Assembly (NCBI GenBank): GCA_003427395.1
Contig: BFEA01000545.1
Span: 79,380 to 102,754, forward strand
Length of the DNA stretch: 23,375 bases
Source: Chara braunii
Lineage: Eukaryota; Streptophyta; Charophyceae; Charales; Characeae
Direction: 5' to 3'
Positions 1 to 9,270 of the stretch are shown here, one piece after another; position 1 is the stretch's first letter; the number at the start of each line of letters is the position of its first letter. The notes under the pieces were generated by a model that was not told the origin of the DNA, did no database searches, and saw only the letters and a program-made list of their open reading frames with translations. Position numbers and translations under genes: made by a program.

Positions 1-762
1 AGAAGAGGGTTGGCGAGGAAGAGGACCCGGCAGCCATAGCTGACCTGAGGGTTTACCGAAAGGGTTGACCGGAGGTGTTGACCGGCGGTTGCCGAAGTTG
101 ACCGGGGGTTGACCGGGGGCTGATAGCAGCTTTGACCGGCGTTGACCAAGACCGTTGACCACGAGTTGACCAAGCTGGAGTCGGTAACATCTCGCCAAGC
201 CCTCAGCCTATCCCTCGCCCTATGGATGTGCAAACACCCCTTGGTACTTGCTGAGTCCAGTCTGTCTGTCCATTCTTTCTGCATCGAGTCTCTTCTGTCC
301 TAGGTGACAGTACTCTGTGGATGAAGGATATGGGTCTTGTTGACCAAACCCACACGGATGAGTAGGGCTAAAAGCTGTGTCTGACGACTCGACTGTCCCG
401 GAGGACAGGAACCCTCCCAAGGACCGGTACTGACCGGCGGGCTGCTCGGTGTGGCACGGTAGGCCCAAAATCCGAGCTGTGGGCTGTACAACAGACCGTC
501 TAAGTCTTGAGAGACCTGCTGATCGCGTCGTCCTGTCTACGACGTTAAATAATTCCTGAGGAGTTCGGGGGATCTCCTTAAATGCCTCCTGATCAGCAAC
601 AGGTCTAGTAGTGACAGCCATAGTTAGGTCTACGCTAGAGACCCTAGTTGGCAGGATCCCCGTTCGGAATCTGAGTCTTAGATTGAGCCAGTAGGTTTGT
701 CAGTCAGGGGTTGGAGTCTAAGTGGTGAGGAGTGGAACCGTTCTGATTGTGCACCTATCACC
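1..762 (+). other. Upstream leader / probable 5' LTR remnant of element 1
   Basis: No gene is supported here. The stretch lies directly upstream of the gag start and would hold LTR, primer-binding site and leader. The left part carries a TTGACC array. A TGG-initial segment at 649-667 could be a primer-binding site, but I cannot match it to a tRNA 3' end with confidence and there is no CA immediately before it. A 133-codon open frame on the minus strand (621-220) has low-complexity-free but unfamiliar sequence and is probably chance. Confidence 0.4.
65..171 (+). repeat. Array of eight TTGACC motifs (W-box-like core)
   Basis: TTGACC occurs at 65, 78, 98, 109, 132, 142, 155 and 166 (first bases), eight times in 107 bp, with a ninth at 340. 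Flanks vary (CGG or AAG/ACG follow), so this is not a simple fixed-length tandem repeat. TTGAC(C/T) is the core of the W-box bound by plant WRKY factors, so an LTR enhancer role is conceivable; a degenerate GC-rich repeat is the plainer explanation. Confidence 0.6.
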
Positions 763-2730
763 ATGGTTGACACCCGGAGTGGGAAGAGCACTAGCCCCTA
801 CACCCAGGAGCAGCAAGAGAAAATGGCCGCCTTAGTGAGAGAGAATAAAGAGAGGAAAGAGCTCTAGAAGCAGGCGAAGCTAAAGGCTATCACAGAGGAG
901 CAGGTGGCTAAGATGAAGAGGTTGGAGGAGGAGATGAAGAGGGTTCAATAGGAGGAGGAAGAGAGGAGAAAGGTTGTTGAAGAAGAAGCAGCAGCAGAAG
1001 AAGAAAAATAAATAAAACGTATTGAAGGAGGAGAAGGGAGTAGTGGCACGAAGAGGGATACAGACACAGAGATGGAGAAGAGGATAAGTGAGTGGGTCGG
1101 TAATTTATAGTTGGGAGAAGACGACGAGGCGGACTCTTATGTGACTCGGGATGAGAGGAATGCGCTAGCCAGTGAGCTAGCAGCAATGGAGGACCCTATG
1201 GAACGGCAAGAAAGGGAGGAGGAGCAGAAGTTGGCATGGAAATTGAGGATGAAGAGGGAAAAGAAGAGGAGGAGAGAGGAAGTCAACAACCTAACCGCAG
1301 AGGTGGCGAAGGTGCAAGACTGTAGGAAAGAAGTGCAGGCCCAGGCAGATGATAAGGCCAAATGGGATAAGGTATTGGGGTACCTGGAGGTGCTGAGCAC
1401 AACATGGATTGAGGAGCGCCAAGCTAGTTGGAGCCAAGAAGTAGCCTTGAGTGCCATGCAGTCGGGATTTAGAGATTTTGCGCGCGAGATAGTCACCCAC
1501 ATTGGGGGCGAAGTCAGGCAACTGAGGGATAACGTGGGGAAGTTCTGTGAGGGCGCCATTGAGGGTGCCAAAGCAATAGCCGTTGTAGAAAGCGAGGCCA
1601 GGCCTCGCAAGGACCCAGTTAAGCTTAAGTTTCCAGATGCGTACGGGGGAAAGAAGGAGAAGAACTTTGACAACTGGGAGGCCAGTGTCAACAGTTATGT
1701 GTACCTCCAGCATATCCTGACAGAGGAGCAAGTCCTCGTAGCTTTCCAGGCCCTCAAAGATGAAGCGGCCAGTTTCGCTAGGTCCTTTGCGCACGCAGCC
1801 GGTTCTGAAAACAACCTGGTTGCTTACTCAAAATTCACCCCCCTTCCGCAATTCTTCAAGCTCTTGAAGGAGCGATTCGCTGACCCAACGAGAGGAGCCT
1901 CTGACAAGTTACAAACGATCCACTCGCGACAGTGGAGGAGTGCAAGGGCACTCAAGGGTACCATGGACGACTTGGTAGCCGTCCCAGACCATGGGGTCAC
2001 TGAGCCCCAGTTGGTTCAATTATTTTATCGTGCCATGCCAGAGGCCCTGCATGGGCACTTCTTTGACAAATCTCAACAGGCCGGCATCAATTATGATGCA
2101 TTGAGTAGGGAAGTGGTCCTGTATGAGTCAAAGTCCATGCCCGTTACCACTTTCTGGCACAAGGACTTGGATAAGGGAAAAAGGTGGAAAGGCCGTACCA
2201 TCTCAGGCCAAGTGAGGGCCAAGGATCACATGATCCTTACTTTAGAAGAAGGTGGTACTGACGAGGTCTCATACAATCAGATTGAGTGGGGCCTAGAGGA
2301 TGAGGACAGTAGCATGGGGCAGGGGAGGTCTTATGCTGCTGTCGCGGCTGGAGGGAGGCCGCAAAGTAGAGGAGGAGGCTAGGGCCAAAGGGGCCAAGCC
2401 ATGGGAGGCCGAGGACCGGGCGCACAGGGGGTTGGTGGACAAGGGCACCGCCAAGTGGGAGGTAGGGGTCAAGGTCCCCCGCCAAATCGCCAGGGTTCTA
2501 ATCGGTCCCCACAGCGACGAGGTGGAAGGCCACCTCAAGGAGGATGGCACCCAGGCTTGCCACAGGGCAGGCCCTGTGAAGATTTGGGCTTGGACCAGCG
2601 CATATGGCAGGAGTGCGTGGACCAGGGTCAGTGCATATTCTGTGGTGACCCGGCCCATGTCATTAAATTTTGTCCAAAGTATAGACAGGCCCGTTGGGCT
2701 GCCCAACAGTCAAAAGGCAGCCACCAGTAG
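763..2730 (+). pseudogene. gag: Gag polyprotein, element 1, with five internal stops
   Basis: One frame runs from ATG 763, in a strong CACCATGG context, to TAG 2730 (655 codons). It is interrupted by TAG at 865, 949, 1108 and 2380 and TAA at 1009. Residues about 12-180 are Lys/Glu-rich and heptad-like, a long coiled coil. Residues about 285-455 (KLKFPDAYGG..., FDNWEASVNSYVYL, LLKERFAD, SRQWRSARALKG) form the capsid-like retrotransposon gag domain. A Gly/Gln/Arg-rich stretch follows, then a CCHC zinc knuckle CIFCGDPAHVIKFC (2632-2673) with all four ligands intact. The longest intact piece is 1111-2379. Family knowledge: it would form the particle shell and bind RNA. The stops are single-base events in an otherwise continuous frame, pointing to recent decay. 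Confidence 0.88.
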
Positions 2731-3038
2731 GGGTTGCAACTGCCCCTACTTTAAGGCCATGTGGAGAAGTGAGCGCGCGCGAACAGGACACTCCCAACCC
2801 ACATGAGCGTATGGCAGAGGTTGCAGGCCCGTGCCTAGCTAGTTGTCTAGAGACTGCTTGTGTTAGCGTCTCTCTAGGCACATCCCTCGCAGGTTTGGAA
2901 GAAGAGTTGAAGGAGAGGATGCCAGCCTGGGCCAAAATGAAGAAGGAGAGTAAAGGACAAGTGATCTTGGTAGATGTAGAAGTTTTCAAGAGTAGAGTAG
3001 GGGCCCTTATAGACTCAGGGGCCACCCGCAGTTATTAA
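2694..3038 (+). pseudogene. Retropepsin-like aspartic protease, element 1 (partial)
   Basis: This frame, shifted from gag, holds ILVDVEVFKSRVGALIDSGATRSY-type sequence at its end. The DSG triad (3012-3020), preceded by ALI and followed by AT, is the active-site loop of Ty3-type retropepsins, which cleave Gag-Pol. The 5' part is a Pro/Ala-rich linker continuing from the gag zinc knuckle. TAA follows the Ser-Tyr after the active site, and the rest of the domain continues in another frame from about 3050 (GFKVQKLADPIVSVLADN). The protease is therefore split by a small indel at about 3037-3049. ATG 2694 is not a meaningful start; expression would be as part of a polyprotein. Confidence 0.75.
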
Positions 3039-3049
3039 GGTCAGGATTC

Positions 3050-3947
3050 AAAGTCCAAAAGTTAGCAGACCCCATAGTCAGTGTCCTCGCAGACAACCGC
3101 ACAATGCGTGTTGAGGACTATGTAGAGGGAGTCCAGGCGTACTTTCGCCTAGAGAAGGATGGGAAGGTGGAGAAAGTTCTCCATTCCCTGACTCTCCTCA
3201 TACAGGATGACCTTCCTTTTGACATAGTACTAAGAATGGATTGGGGAGAGGCAGCAGGGGCCACACTCCATTTGAGAGAGCATGAGTGTAGCGAGGTCAA
3301 GACTGCCCGCCTGTTCCATGTGTCAGGTGTAGACAACACCTTGGCACACTGCTGTCTCAGTGCTCCCGCGTTCGCGCGACTAGTGAAGAAAGAGCAGTTA
3401 GAGGACCAGGTCTTTGTAGTTTATGTTAGACCTGTCACTGAGGCCAAGAAAGAAGATAGTTCCACAGATCCAACCATAGCCAAGCTGCTGGAGGAATTCA
3501 AGGATTTGACTGAGTCGCCGACAGGAGTAGTGCCGCGACCCATCTAGCATAGGATAGAGATAGAGCCTGGCAGTAGAACTCCTAAGGGAGCAGTCTACAG
3601 GATGTCCCCTAGAGAGTTAGAGGAGCTGCGCAAGCAATTAGACGAGTTCCTCGAGAAAGGTTGGATCAGACCCAGTTCGTCTCCTTTTGGATCCTTTTGG
3701 AGCACCAGTTTTGTTTGTCCCCAAGAAGGAAGGAGAGCTTCGTATGTGCATAGACTGTAGGGGTTTGAATGCCATTACTGTAAAGAATGCTGAACCGCTG
3801 CCCAGGATAGACGATCTTTTAGATCGGGTGCAGTAAGTATTTCTCCAAGATAGACTTGACGTCCGGTTATCATCAGATAGAGGTCCATCCTGATGACCAG
3901 TACAAGACTGCATTCCGGACTAGATACGGGCACTATGAGTTTATGGC
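3050..3947 (+). pseudogene. pol: Protease C-terminus, linker and N-terminal reverse transcriptase, element 1
   Basis: From 3050 the frame reads the rest of the protease and a connector (DLPFDIVLRMDWGEA, the usual aspartyl-protease C-terminal strand) to TAG 3545. The next codons continue in frame ([36 protein letters not shown]), the start of a Ty3-type RT. After an exact 10-bp duplication (3682-3701) the frame moves by one and reads [12 protein letters not shown]-like sequence, then TAA at about 3835. A further shift restores [17 protein letters not shown], which includes the first catalytic Asp. Sequence ends after YGHYEFM. Palm boxes with the DD pair are missing. Confidence 0.85.
3682..3701. 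repeat. 10-bp tandem duplication that frameshifts RT
   Basis: TCCTTTTGGA is present twice without a gap (3682-3691 and 3692-3701). Removing one copy restores the expected Pro-Phe-Gly-Ala reading and the downstream RT frame, so this is a private lesion of this copy. Confidence 0.85.
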
Positions 3948-3950
3948 ATA

Positions 3951-4050
3951 CATGCGGCGCATCGCGATGCGCTGCACCGCGCATCCCGCACGACGCGCGC
4001 GCACTGCATGCGCCGCACCTTAAAAAATAGGGGTAAAAAAAAAAAAAAAA
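3951..4050. repeat. GC-rich palindromic segment ending in A16, abutting the RT break
   Basis: A perfect 16-bp palindrome GCGCATCGCGATGCGC sits at 3957-3972. Ten-base arms TGCGGCGCAT (3953-3962) and ATGCGCCGCA (4008-4017) are exact inverse complements enclosing the segment. A short A/T stretch and a run of 16 A (4035-4050) follow. It begins where RT homology stops, so it may be a small inserted or captured element with a poly(A)-like tail. I see no ORF or tRNA-like promoter boxes. Confidence 0.6.
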
Positions 4051-4193
4051 GTTGTGAGGGGCGGTAGTAGACCTGGCCCCCTGCTCGCGTAAAATAAGAA
4101 ACGGGTAGCCAAATTTTTTTTGGAGGCCGCGCATTGGCCTAGAAGTTTTTAGTAACCTGTAGTTCGGGTAACACTCTGTGTGTGTGGTAGGGT

Positions 4194-4646
4194 ATTGCAG
4201 TCTGTATGGTAGGGTTCTTGCAGGCCAGATTCAGTCATGATGAGGTTTGCGATTTCTCAAAACGTTCTCTTCTTATTACTTCTGAAGTAGAAAACGACGG
4301 AACTGACAACCGTTTTTCCTGGAATGTTTTTTTTTTTTTTTTTTTGGAAGGAAGAAAATCAGAATTTCTTTGCAAGAGTGTCGCCCTACACGTCCAACCT
4401 GTCAGAACCTCAACGGTAATTGCAGTCTGTATGGTAGGGTTCTTGCACGCCAGATTCAGTCATGATGAGGGTCGCGATCTCTCAAAACGTTCTCTTCGTA
4501 TTACTTCTGAAGTAGAAAACGACGGAACTGTCAGCCGTTTTTCCTGGATTTTTGTTTTTTTTAATAAAAGGAAAAAAACGTAAAGGAAGAACAGCTTTTG
4601 CACGAGTGAAGTCCGGCGCGTCCAACTTGTCAGAACCTCAACGGTA
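4194..4646. repeat. Tandem duplication of a 225-228 bp unit
   Basis: Unit 1 (4194-4418) and unit 2 (4419-4646) both start ATTGCAGTCTGTATGGTAGG and end CTCAACGGTA. They differ by scattered substitutions and by the length of an internal T run (19 T at 4327-4345 in unit 1, shorter and interrupted in unit 2). A 125-codon open frame (4206-4583) spans both, but its repeats simply mirror the DNA and it is not convincing as a gene. Confidence 0.9.
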
Positions 4647-4943
4647 CTCTCGACATGCACAACAAGACATATATGGCAATGTATCTTTTCATGTTCAAGC
4701 GGAGGATTCAGTCTCATTTGTTCAGAGATACGTTACGTGCTTACGTGATTCATCGGCCCTTCGCTCTCCACCACCCAACGTATGAATGAATCTTCCGCCA
4801 GAACATGGAAAGATACACCGCCATATTTTTTTGTCCTTTCTACATGTCGCCCCGCTTCCAGATTCATGTTGCCCGTTGATAAGGGCGGTTTCTTCGGTCC
4901 GATAGTGTCAGCACACGGTTCTTCTCTCTCTCACACGGTTTCT

Positions 4944-4944
<1 letters not shown>

Positions 4945-5010
<66 letters not shown>

Positions 5011-5101
5011 GAAAATAGGCATCGCGCACAGTGCGCACATTGCACTGGTAGCGCGTCCCCATGCGTTGCGCGCACGACGCACCTCGTGTGTGTGTGTGTG
5101 T
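4945..5101. repeat. Compound microsatellite (CT)n(CA)n followed by inverted (GT)n
   Basis: A CT run (about 4945-4962) passes directly into a CA run (4963-5009, about 23 units). After about 75 bp of GC-rich sequence (with GCGCGCACGACGC) comes a GT run (5086-5101). CA and GT are inverse complements, so the two can pair across the GC-rich loop. The intervening composition resembles 3951-4017. Confidence 0.85.
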
Positions 5102-5960
5102 CGAGTGTTCAGAGTTACGCGTGTGGGATATCCAGGGTGATCCGGTTTGTGCGACCAGTGAGTTGTTTGGGCGCTGAGTCGCCATAGCCAATTGGAAGTG
5201 AACTCGTATCTGGATACCATATCTTTGAGTTTTGAGTGGGCGCATGACGCCAGTTTGCTGCACTGCTATTTACATGCATGAAAAGTGTGAATGAGAACGA
5301 GTCTGATTGCAGTAAGCTGATTACCAGGCTAATACCTTTGCATTCAGCTAGGCAACACTTGCTGATAATCTGAGCGACAACCCGTAGATTTTCAGAAGCT
5401 GATTGGTTGCCAAGAAGTTGATTACCTGGATAATACCCTCACATTCAACTAATCAACCTAATCTGATAATCTCACCATAACCCTTTGAGATTTTGAGGTC
5501 TTTGCGTTCTCCACCACTATGGATGTTTAGCGATCCTCTAGCTAATACCTCTCCACCAATATGGCTGGTAGTTGGTTATGTAGCTCGTGGGTCCTCGCTC
5601 CCCGGGAGGGTAAGAATGCAATAAATCACGGTTCCCAGTGGGGCTGTACACAAAGTGTTCGGCTTTGTAGTTTGTATTCTTGTTTTGAACCTTGCGGGAC
5701 TTGATCCCGTGACCTGTAACTTGTATGTTTTGTTTGTTAGTTTTGAGAACTATTGGGCTTGACCCCTAAATCTGTCACTAGTAGTCCCTATGTGGCAGTC
5801 TTAGGCCATTCGGCCTTTCCTTTTGCCTTGCCAGAGGTTTGGGTCCCCTTTCCCCTAGTTTCTGGGTAGATACAAATGAGCCTTGGGCTGCTGTCTGGGG
5901 AGTCCGTCTAGGTCTAGTCCATGAGTAGAAGTAACGGGTAGGAAATTGGTTTGTTTTTTT
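5102..5960. other. No gene; includes a diverged ~101-bp tandem pair
   Basis: I see no gene. Two diverged units of about 100 bp lie at 5314-5414 and 5415-5500. Both read roughly (C/T)TGATTACC(A/T)GG followed by TAATACC, CATTCA, and CTGATAATCT. An AATAAA hexamer is at 5620-5625. The rest, to about 5960, has no open frame or motif I can interpret. Confidence 0.6.
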
Positions 5961-6521
5961 TCACGTTTTCGTTAGCTGGGGAAACTCTGCCCGTCCGTTG
6001 TTGGAGCGCTGCTGCGCTATTTTGCGTGAGGTCATCTTCTTCTTTGAAGTCCAGCCATAGTTGGGTTTGGGAAACGAAGTTGAAGATGGCACTGCTGCTA
6101 TTTCGCAGCTGTGCATGACAACTTCCACAGGACTGTGTTGTTGGGTTTGGGGCCTTTGGGGGCTGTCATTTTTCACTTGGCAGCCCATATCTGTTGTTCC
6201 TCCTCACGAGGAACTTCATCTTCTTTGAAGTGTTGGATCGGTTCTCTCCTTCTTCACGAGGACTTCCAGCACTGCACTTCCGTGCGGGGGCTGAGCTGCC
6301 GCTGCTACCTTTGGGGTTGCTGGTTCAGATGGCCACGTTGTGACAGCTGTGAGGTTACTGCTGCTACGGCGCCATAGCCAGGGGTATGAGGTGGCAACGA
6401 GTAAGGAGCAGACTCCTGCATACTTTGTTGAACACTTGTTTTTGGTTTTTTCGAGGTTGTTGTAAACGCGGTTGTGTTTCTTGGAACAAGTCCCAGACAT
6501 CCAGATGGGCTTCAAAGCCAT
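5961..6521 (-). other. Weak minus-strand open stretch, unrecognised
   Basis: One minus-strand frame is open from 6521 to 6216 and again from 6188 to 5961, with two TGA codons between them. The product would be Ser/Thr/Pro/Lys-rich with no recognisable domain. Overlap with the start of the plus-strand gag-like remnant (6472 on) and the low-complexity composition argue against a real gene; I record it because about 187 codons share one frame. Confidence 0.15.
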
Positions 6522-7192
6522 CCGCCACTACTTCATCTCAAGGTCCTGTCCGGCATTAAGCAATGCCCTGACTCATGTCGAGGACACCTTGACGACAACG
6601 GTGGAACTTTTTGACAAGGCCGCACAGATTATCATCACGAACAAGGAAGCTAACAACCTGCGTTCGTCTGCGGCAGGCCCGAGTAGGGACCAACATCGGC
6701 CAAGAGTGGTCGTGGTCGCGGCGGCAACGCCGTTTGACCAAACCAGCGAGGCTGTGTCTGCCAGTGAAGGGGACAGACTCGCAGCCGCCCGAGAAGGTGG
6801 CCGCCCCGGCAGAGGTCGAGGACACGACGAAGACACACACCGCATCTAGCCCCGGGCCCGGCGCAGCAGCTCCAGCCCCTAAGTCCCAATATGGCATCTC
6901 CGAGCAAGCATTCAAGGCGCGCACGAGATTCCACTATTGCCTATGGTGCAACAGTGATCTTCATCAGACACTGGCCTGGCCCATTGAAAGGCAAGGGCAA
7001 ACAGGGAAACTGAGCACCGCCGAGAGTGACTCGACAACACTCTCGACGCCTCCGGAACCGGTTTCTTCGCGAGTAACCGGCCTTCATTCTGAGGCGCACG
7101 CGGAAGTCAATAGTCCTCCTCTTCTACTTTCTTTTGAGGACTATGCTGCCCGGTGTGAGGAAACCCGGAGAGGGGCGCCTGCTGTTCGCTGA
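6472..7192 (+). pseudogene. Gag-like remnant of a second retroelement, zinc knuckle damaged
   Basis: Two frames together read like one Gag. Frame 1 (6472-6849) has FKAIRHYFISRSCPALSNAL, a helical segment (VELFDKAAQIIITNKEANNL) and then a frame that drifts into Gly/Arg-rich sequence. Frame 2 takes over between about 6700 and 6850, gives a Pro/Ala-rich linker, then FHYCLWCNSDLHQTLAW (about 6930-6980) and a tail to TGA 7192 (LLLSFEDYAARCEE). CLWCNSDLHQTLAW has the C-x2-C-x4-H-x4-C spacing of a retroviral zinc knuckle with the last Cys replaced by Trp. One frameshift and the lost ligand suggest a dead copy. It is unlike the gag genes of the other two elements, and no pol follows it. Family assignment beyond gag-like is uncertain. 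Confidence 0.5.
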
Positions 7193-7336
7193 AGCCAGAG
7201 GGTACGGCGCCTGTCACTCACCGCGCCCCCGCTTCAGAGGTCCTCAGCGACCAGCGGCGTACGATTTTGAGATGTGATGTCACACACCCTGCTCCCTTTT
7301 GTAATTTAGCAGGTCCGCAAAGCTGCAAGTTTTTAA

Positions 7337-7529
7337 CAGTCGATTGCCTGTTCGGGGAGATCCCACGATGATGAATTTCAACAGTCAACTAATTAATCAA
7401 CAGGTTCTCACGGCTGCGGGCTTTAGCAGTCAACTGACGAATCAGCAAGTTCGCACAGCAATTAGTTATCACAGTAAACCAGAAATTTTGCAAGCTTACA
7501 CGAGGAAGAGTTTTCACAGTCAACTTCGG
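7337..7529. repeat. Degenerate 45-bp tandem repeat, four units plus a start
   Basis: Units begin with CAGT(C/A) at exactly 7337, 7382, 7427, 7472 and 7517, so the period is 45 bp without drift. Units two and three are the most alike (CAGTCAACT, AATCA(A/G)CA(A/G)GTTC, CAC(A/G)G). A weaker related unit precedes 7337 (GCAGGTCCGCAAAGC). Because 45 is divisible by three, an open frame (7344-7724) reads 15-residue repeats such as NSQLINQQV and SSQLTNQQV. Confidence 0.85.
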
Positions 7530-7620
7530 ATGAGCCTCTTCGCTAACTCTTTCTCTCTTTCACCGCTCTCTCTCTGCCTTTCTTACTGTTCTCCCTCTCT
7601 GATCTCTCTCTCTCTCTCAG

Positions 7621-7691
7621 TTAAGCAGAACGAGATAAAATTAAGTAGCCACATCAAAGTAGAGCAGATCCGATTCCGATCTCATGAGAAG
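7621..7691 (+). other. Candidate 71-nt spliced exon with strong acceptor and donor
   Basis: A pyrimidine tract (CTCTCTCTCTCTCTCAG, ending 7620) is an ideal 3' splice site. GAGAAG then GTAAGTC at 7686-7698 is a perfect 5' donor. Between them are 71 nt. Two of three frames contain stops; the third (from 7623) is open throughout (KQNEIKLSSHIKVEQIRF...). If real, it could be an internal exon or 5' UTR exon of a host gene with the 45-bp repeat in the preceding exon or intron. I found no partner exon, so this rests on splice signals alone. Confidence 0.35.
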
Positions 7692-8466
7692 GTAAGTCAA
7701 ATGTTGTTTCAACCCGATTTCTAAACTGCATGCAGACGCGTTGGCACTCGGCTGTGTGGCCGAATTTCCTAATGCAAGTGTTTGCTCTCACGCGTGAATT
7801 CCCCAGCACAAGAGAAAAAGCACGAGTTTCCTAATGCAAGTGTTTTCAAAAACTTTCAGATTTCCAAGTTCCAATAGTACCGTTCCCCGAAGGTTGAGTC
7901 CCTGACTGCACTGAGCGCAAGGGGTCGAACTCTGGGATACCAACAAACGACCATCCGCGGGGTTAAGCTCCGCTCAGACCGAATTCAAACTATCAACCGA
8001 AATAGTGTGCTCTGGGGATCGCTCAATCAGCAGCCCAATTTTGACGTCACCGAGTCAGGGGTATCGAAATCGTTTTAGTCAGTCTCATTGGCTTTAAAGG
8101 AGGCTTATCCTCTCACACTCTCGGGTTTTCCATTTCAGTCTGTAGGTTCGCACTCAACCAATGTGCGATCTTACCAGATCACTTGAGTTCTTATAGTCTC
8201 ACCATGTCCGACGATGTACCACTGTCGATTTGGTTATCCTTGCGCTGACTCGCATGGTCTCTTACTGACAGTATTGGATTAGCCCCATCAACATCTGCAA
8301 AGAACCGACGCCGTAACCAAAAAAAAAAAAAACCTGGTACACATCACCCAGATTAACATGAGTTCAGAGGTTGGAATGGTTCCTTCGTTGCCAGCGAGGA
8401 GAAACGTGAGCAAACCACTAGCAACGTGATTGCGTCCCCCACTAGGTACGTCTCACGCTTCGCTCA
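7692..8466. other. No gene recognised; short direct repeat and A14 run
   Basis: A 19-bp exact direct repeat, TTTCCTAATGCAAGTGTTT, lies at 7765-7783 and 7827-7845. A run of 14 A lies at 8319-8332. No open frame or RNA gene is supported; one T-arm-like GGGGTCGAACTC at about 7921 has no tRNA around it. Confidence 0.55.
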
Positions 8467-9270
8467 TCAGCCCGTCTCCCATAGCGTCACGCAGAAGGCT
8501 CGTTTCGCCCTTATCTCTTCTCCCTGGTGGATTTGCACACGTCGCTGCGCCAGAAAGCGCGCTGCCGCCCTGCTACCTCTGAAGTGAGATTCACACAGAT
8601 GTGCTACAATACACTCTGTGGGCAGCCTCACGCTTGCAGCCATTTGCCTGTACGCCAGGGCTCTGCCAGCCGGACTTTCAGACCTTGACCGAAACACTGA
8701 TGGGGTCTGGATATTTCACGCACGTTTCTCTTCCCACTCAGTTCCCTCCTTCCTCCGTCTGTCAGCGGGGAGAAGACGGTGAACACCTGGCTTACCTCCA
8801 ACCAAAACCCCTCCGATCATGCCTCGCGCCCTGCCGAGGATCAGTCAGATCAACCGTCCGCTGTGTGCACCTGCTGTGATCAGTTGGACTTACGCAAAAT
8901 CTGTTGCGTACACCTGGCGCGTTTCCCCGTCTGTACCGCCCGAATGTCTCCCCTTCTTGCAGAGTTACCTGGTGGAATACGCGCGCGCCCGACAAAAGTC
9001 CCCTGTCACCAGATTGATCAGGCACCCCCTTTAGCACGCGCACCGCGCGCCACTTCCCTGCCCGCCGTCCTCCGAACAAGCTGAAAGCCCGTCTCGTCAG
9101 TGTGGACTGTGGACGCCTAGCCCGTCCTTCCACTCTTCGCCCCCCTCTCTCTCCTCGAACCGAGCCTTTCACTCCAAGTGGGGGTTGCGAACACCAGGCA
9201 CGCCCTCCACTCGACCACCGTCTACCCTCCTCCCTTCTCTCACACTTGCTATATCCTGCGGGCACCGTAG
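8467..9270. other. GC-rich stretch with overlapping open frames, no gene recognised
   Basis: Several frames on both strands are open for 60-185 codons, as expected from C-rich, stop-poor sequence. The plus frame 8779-9084 is Cys-rich around CTCCDQLDLRKICCVH and is in phase with the zinc-finger-like ORF at 9271-9684, separated by TGA and two TAG. That is the only hint of a coding remnant. The minus frame 9346-8792 looks like chance. Confidence 0.35.

Larger units (their letters stand above)
1..3947 (+). mobile_element. Truncated, decayed Ty3/gypsy-like LTR retrotransposon (element 1)
   Basis: The order leader, gag (763-2730), protease (2694-3038) and start of RT (about 3050-3947) is that of an LTR retrotransposon. 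The RT motifs ([28 protein letters not shown]) are of the Ty3/gypsy type. The fragment stops shortly after the codons for GHYEFM, before the RT catalytic DD box, where unrelated GC-rich palindromic DNA begins. RNase H, integrase and a 3' LTR are absent. At least six in-frame stops, two frame changes and a 10-bp duplication mean it cannot encode a working polyprotein. The 5' LTR boundary cannot be fixed because no second LTR is present. Confidence 0.85.

Noticed and set aside
220-621. 133-codon minus-strand open frame at the left end
   Set aside because: No recognisable domain, lies in the probable LTR/leader of a plus-strand element, and overlaps another open frame.
649-667. TGG-initial sequence as tRNA primer-binding site, with a partly similar TTGGAAGATC...GAATCTG at 18057-18035 near the element 2 gag
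   Set aside because: No convincing complement to a tRNA 3' end with a correctly placed T-loop; similarity between the two sites is short and could be chance.
1137-1794. Long minus-strand frames opposite gag of element 1
   Set aside because: Antisense shadows of the gag coding frame.
4206-4583. 125-codon ORF with an internal protein repeat
   Set aside because: The peptide repeat is a direct consequence of the 225-bp DNA duplication, with a homopolymer-encoded Phe run; no independent coding signal.
5690-5720. Antisense tRNA T-arm-like GCGGGACTTGATCCCGTGACC-type sequence
   Set aside because: No acceptor, anticodon or D arm at the required spacing.
7915-7945. T-arm-like GGGGTCGAACTC as a tRNA gene
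   Set aside because: No cloverleaf can be drawn around it.
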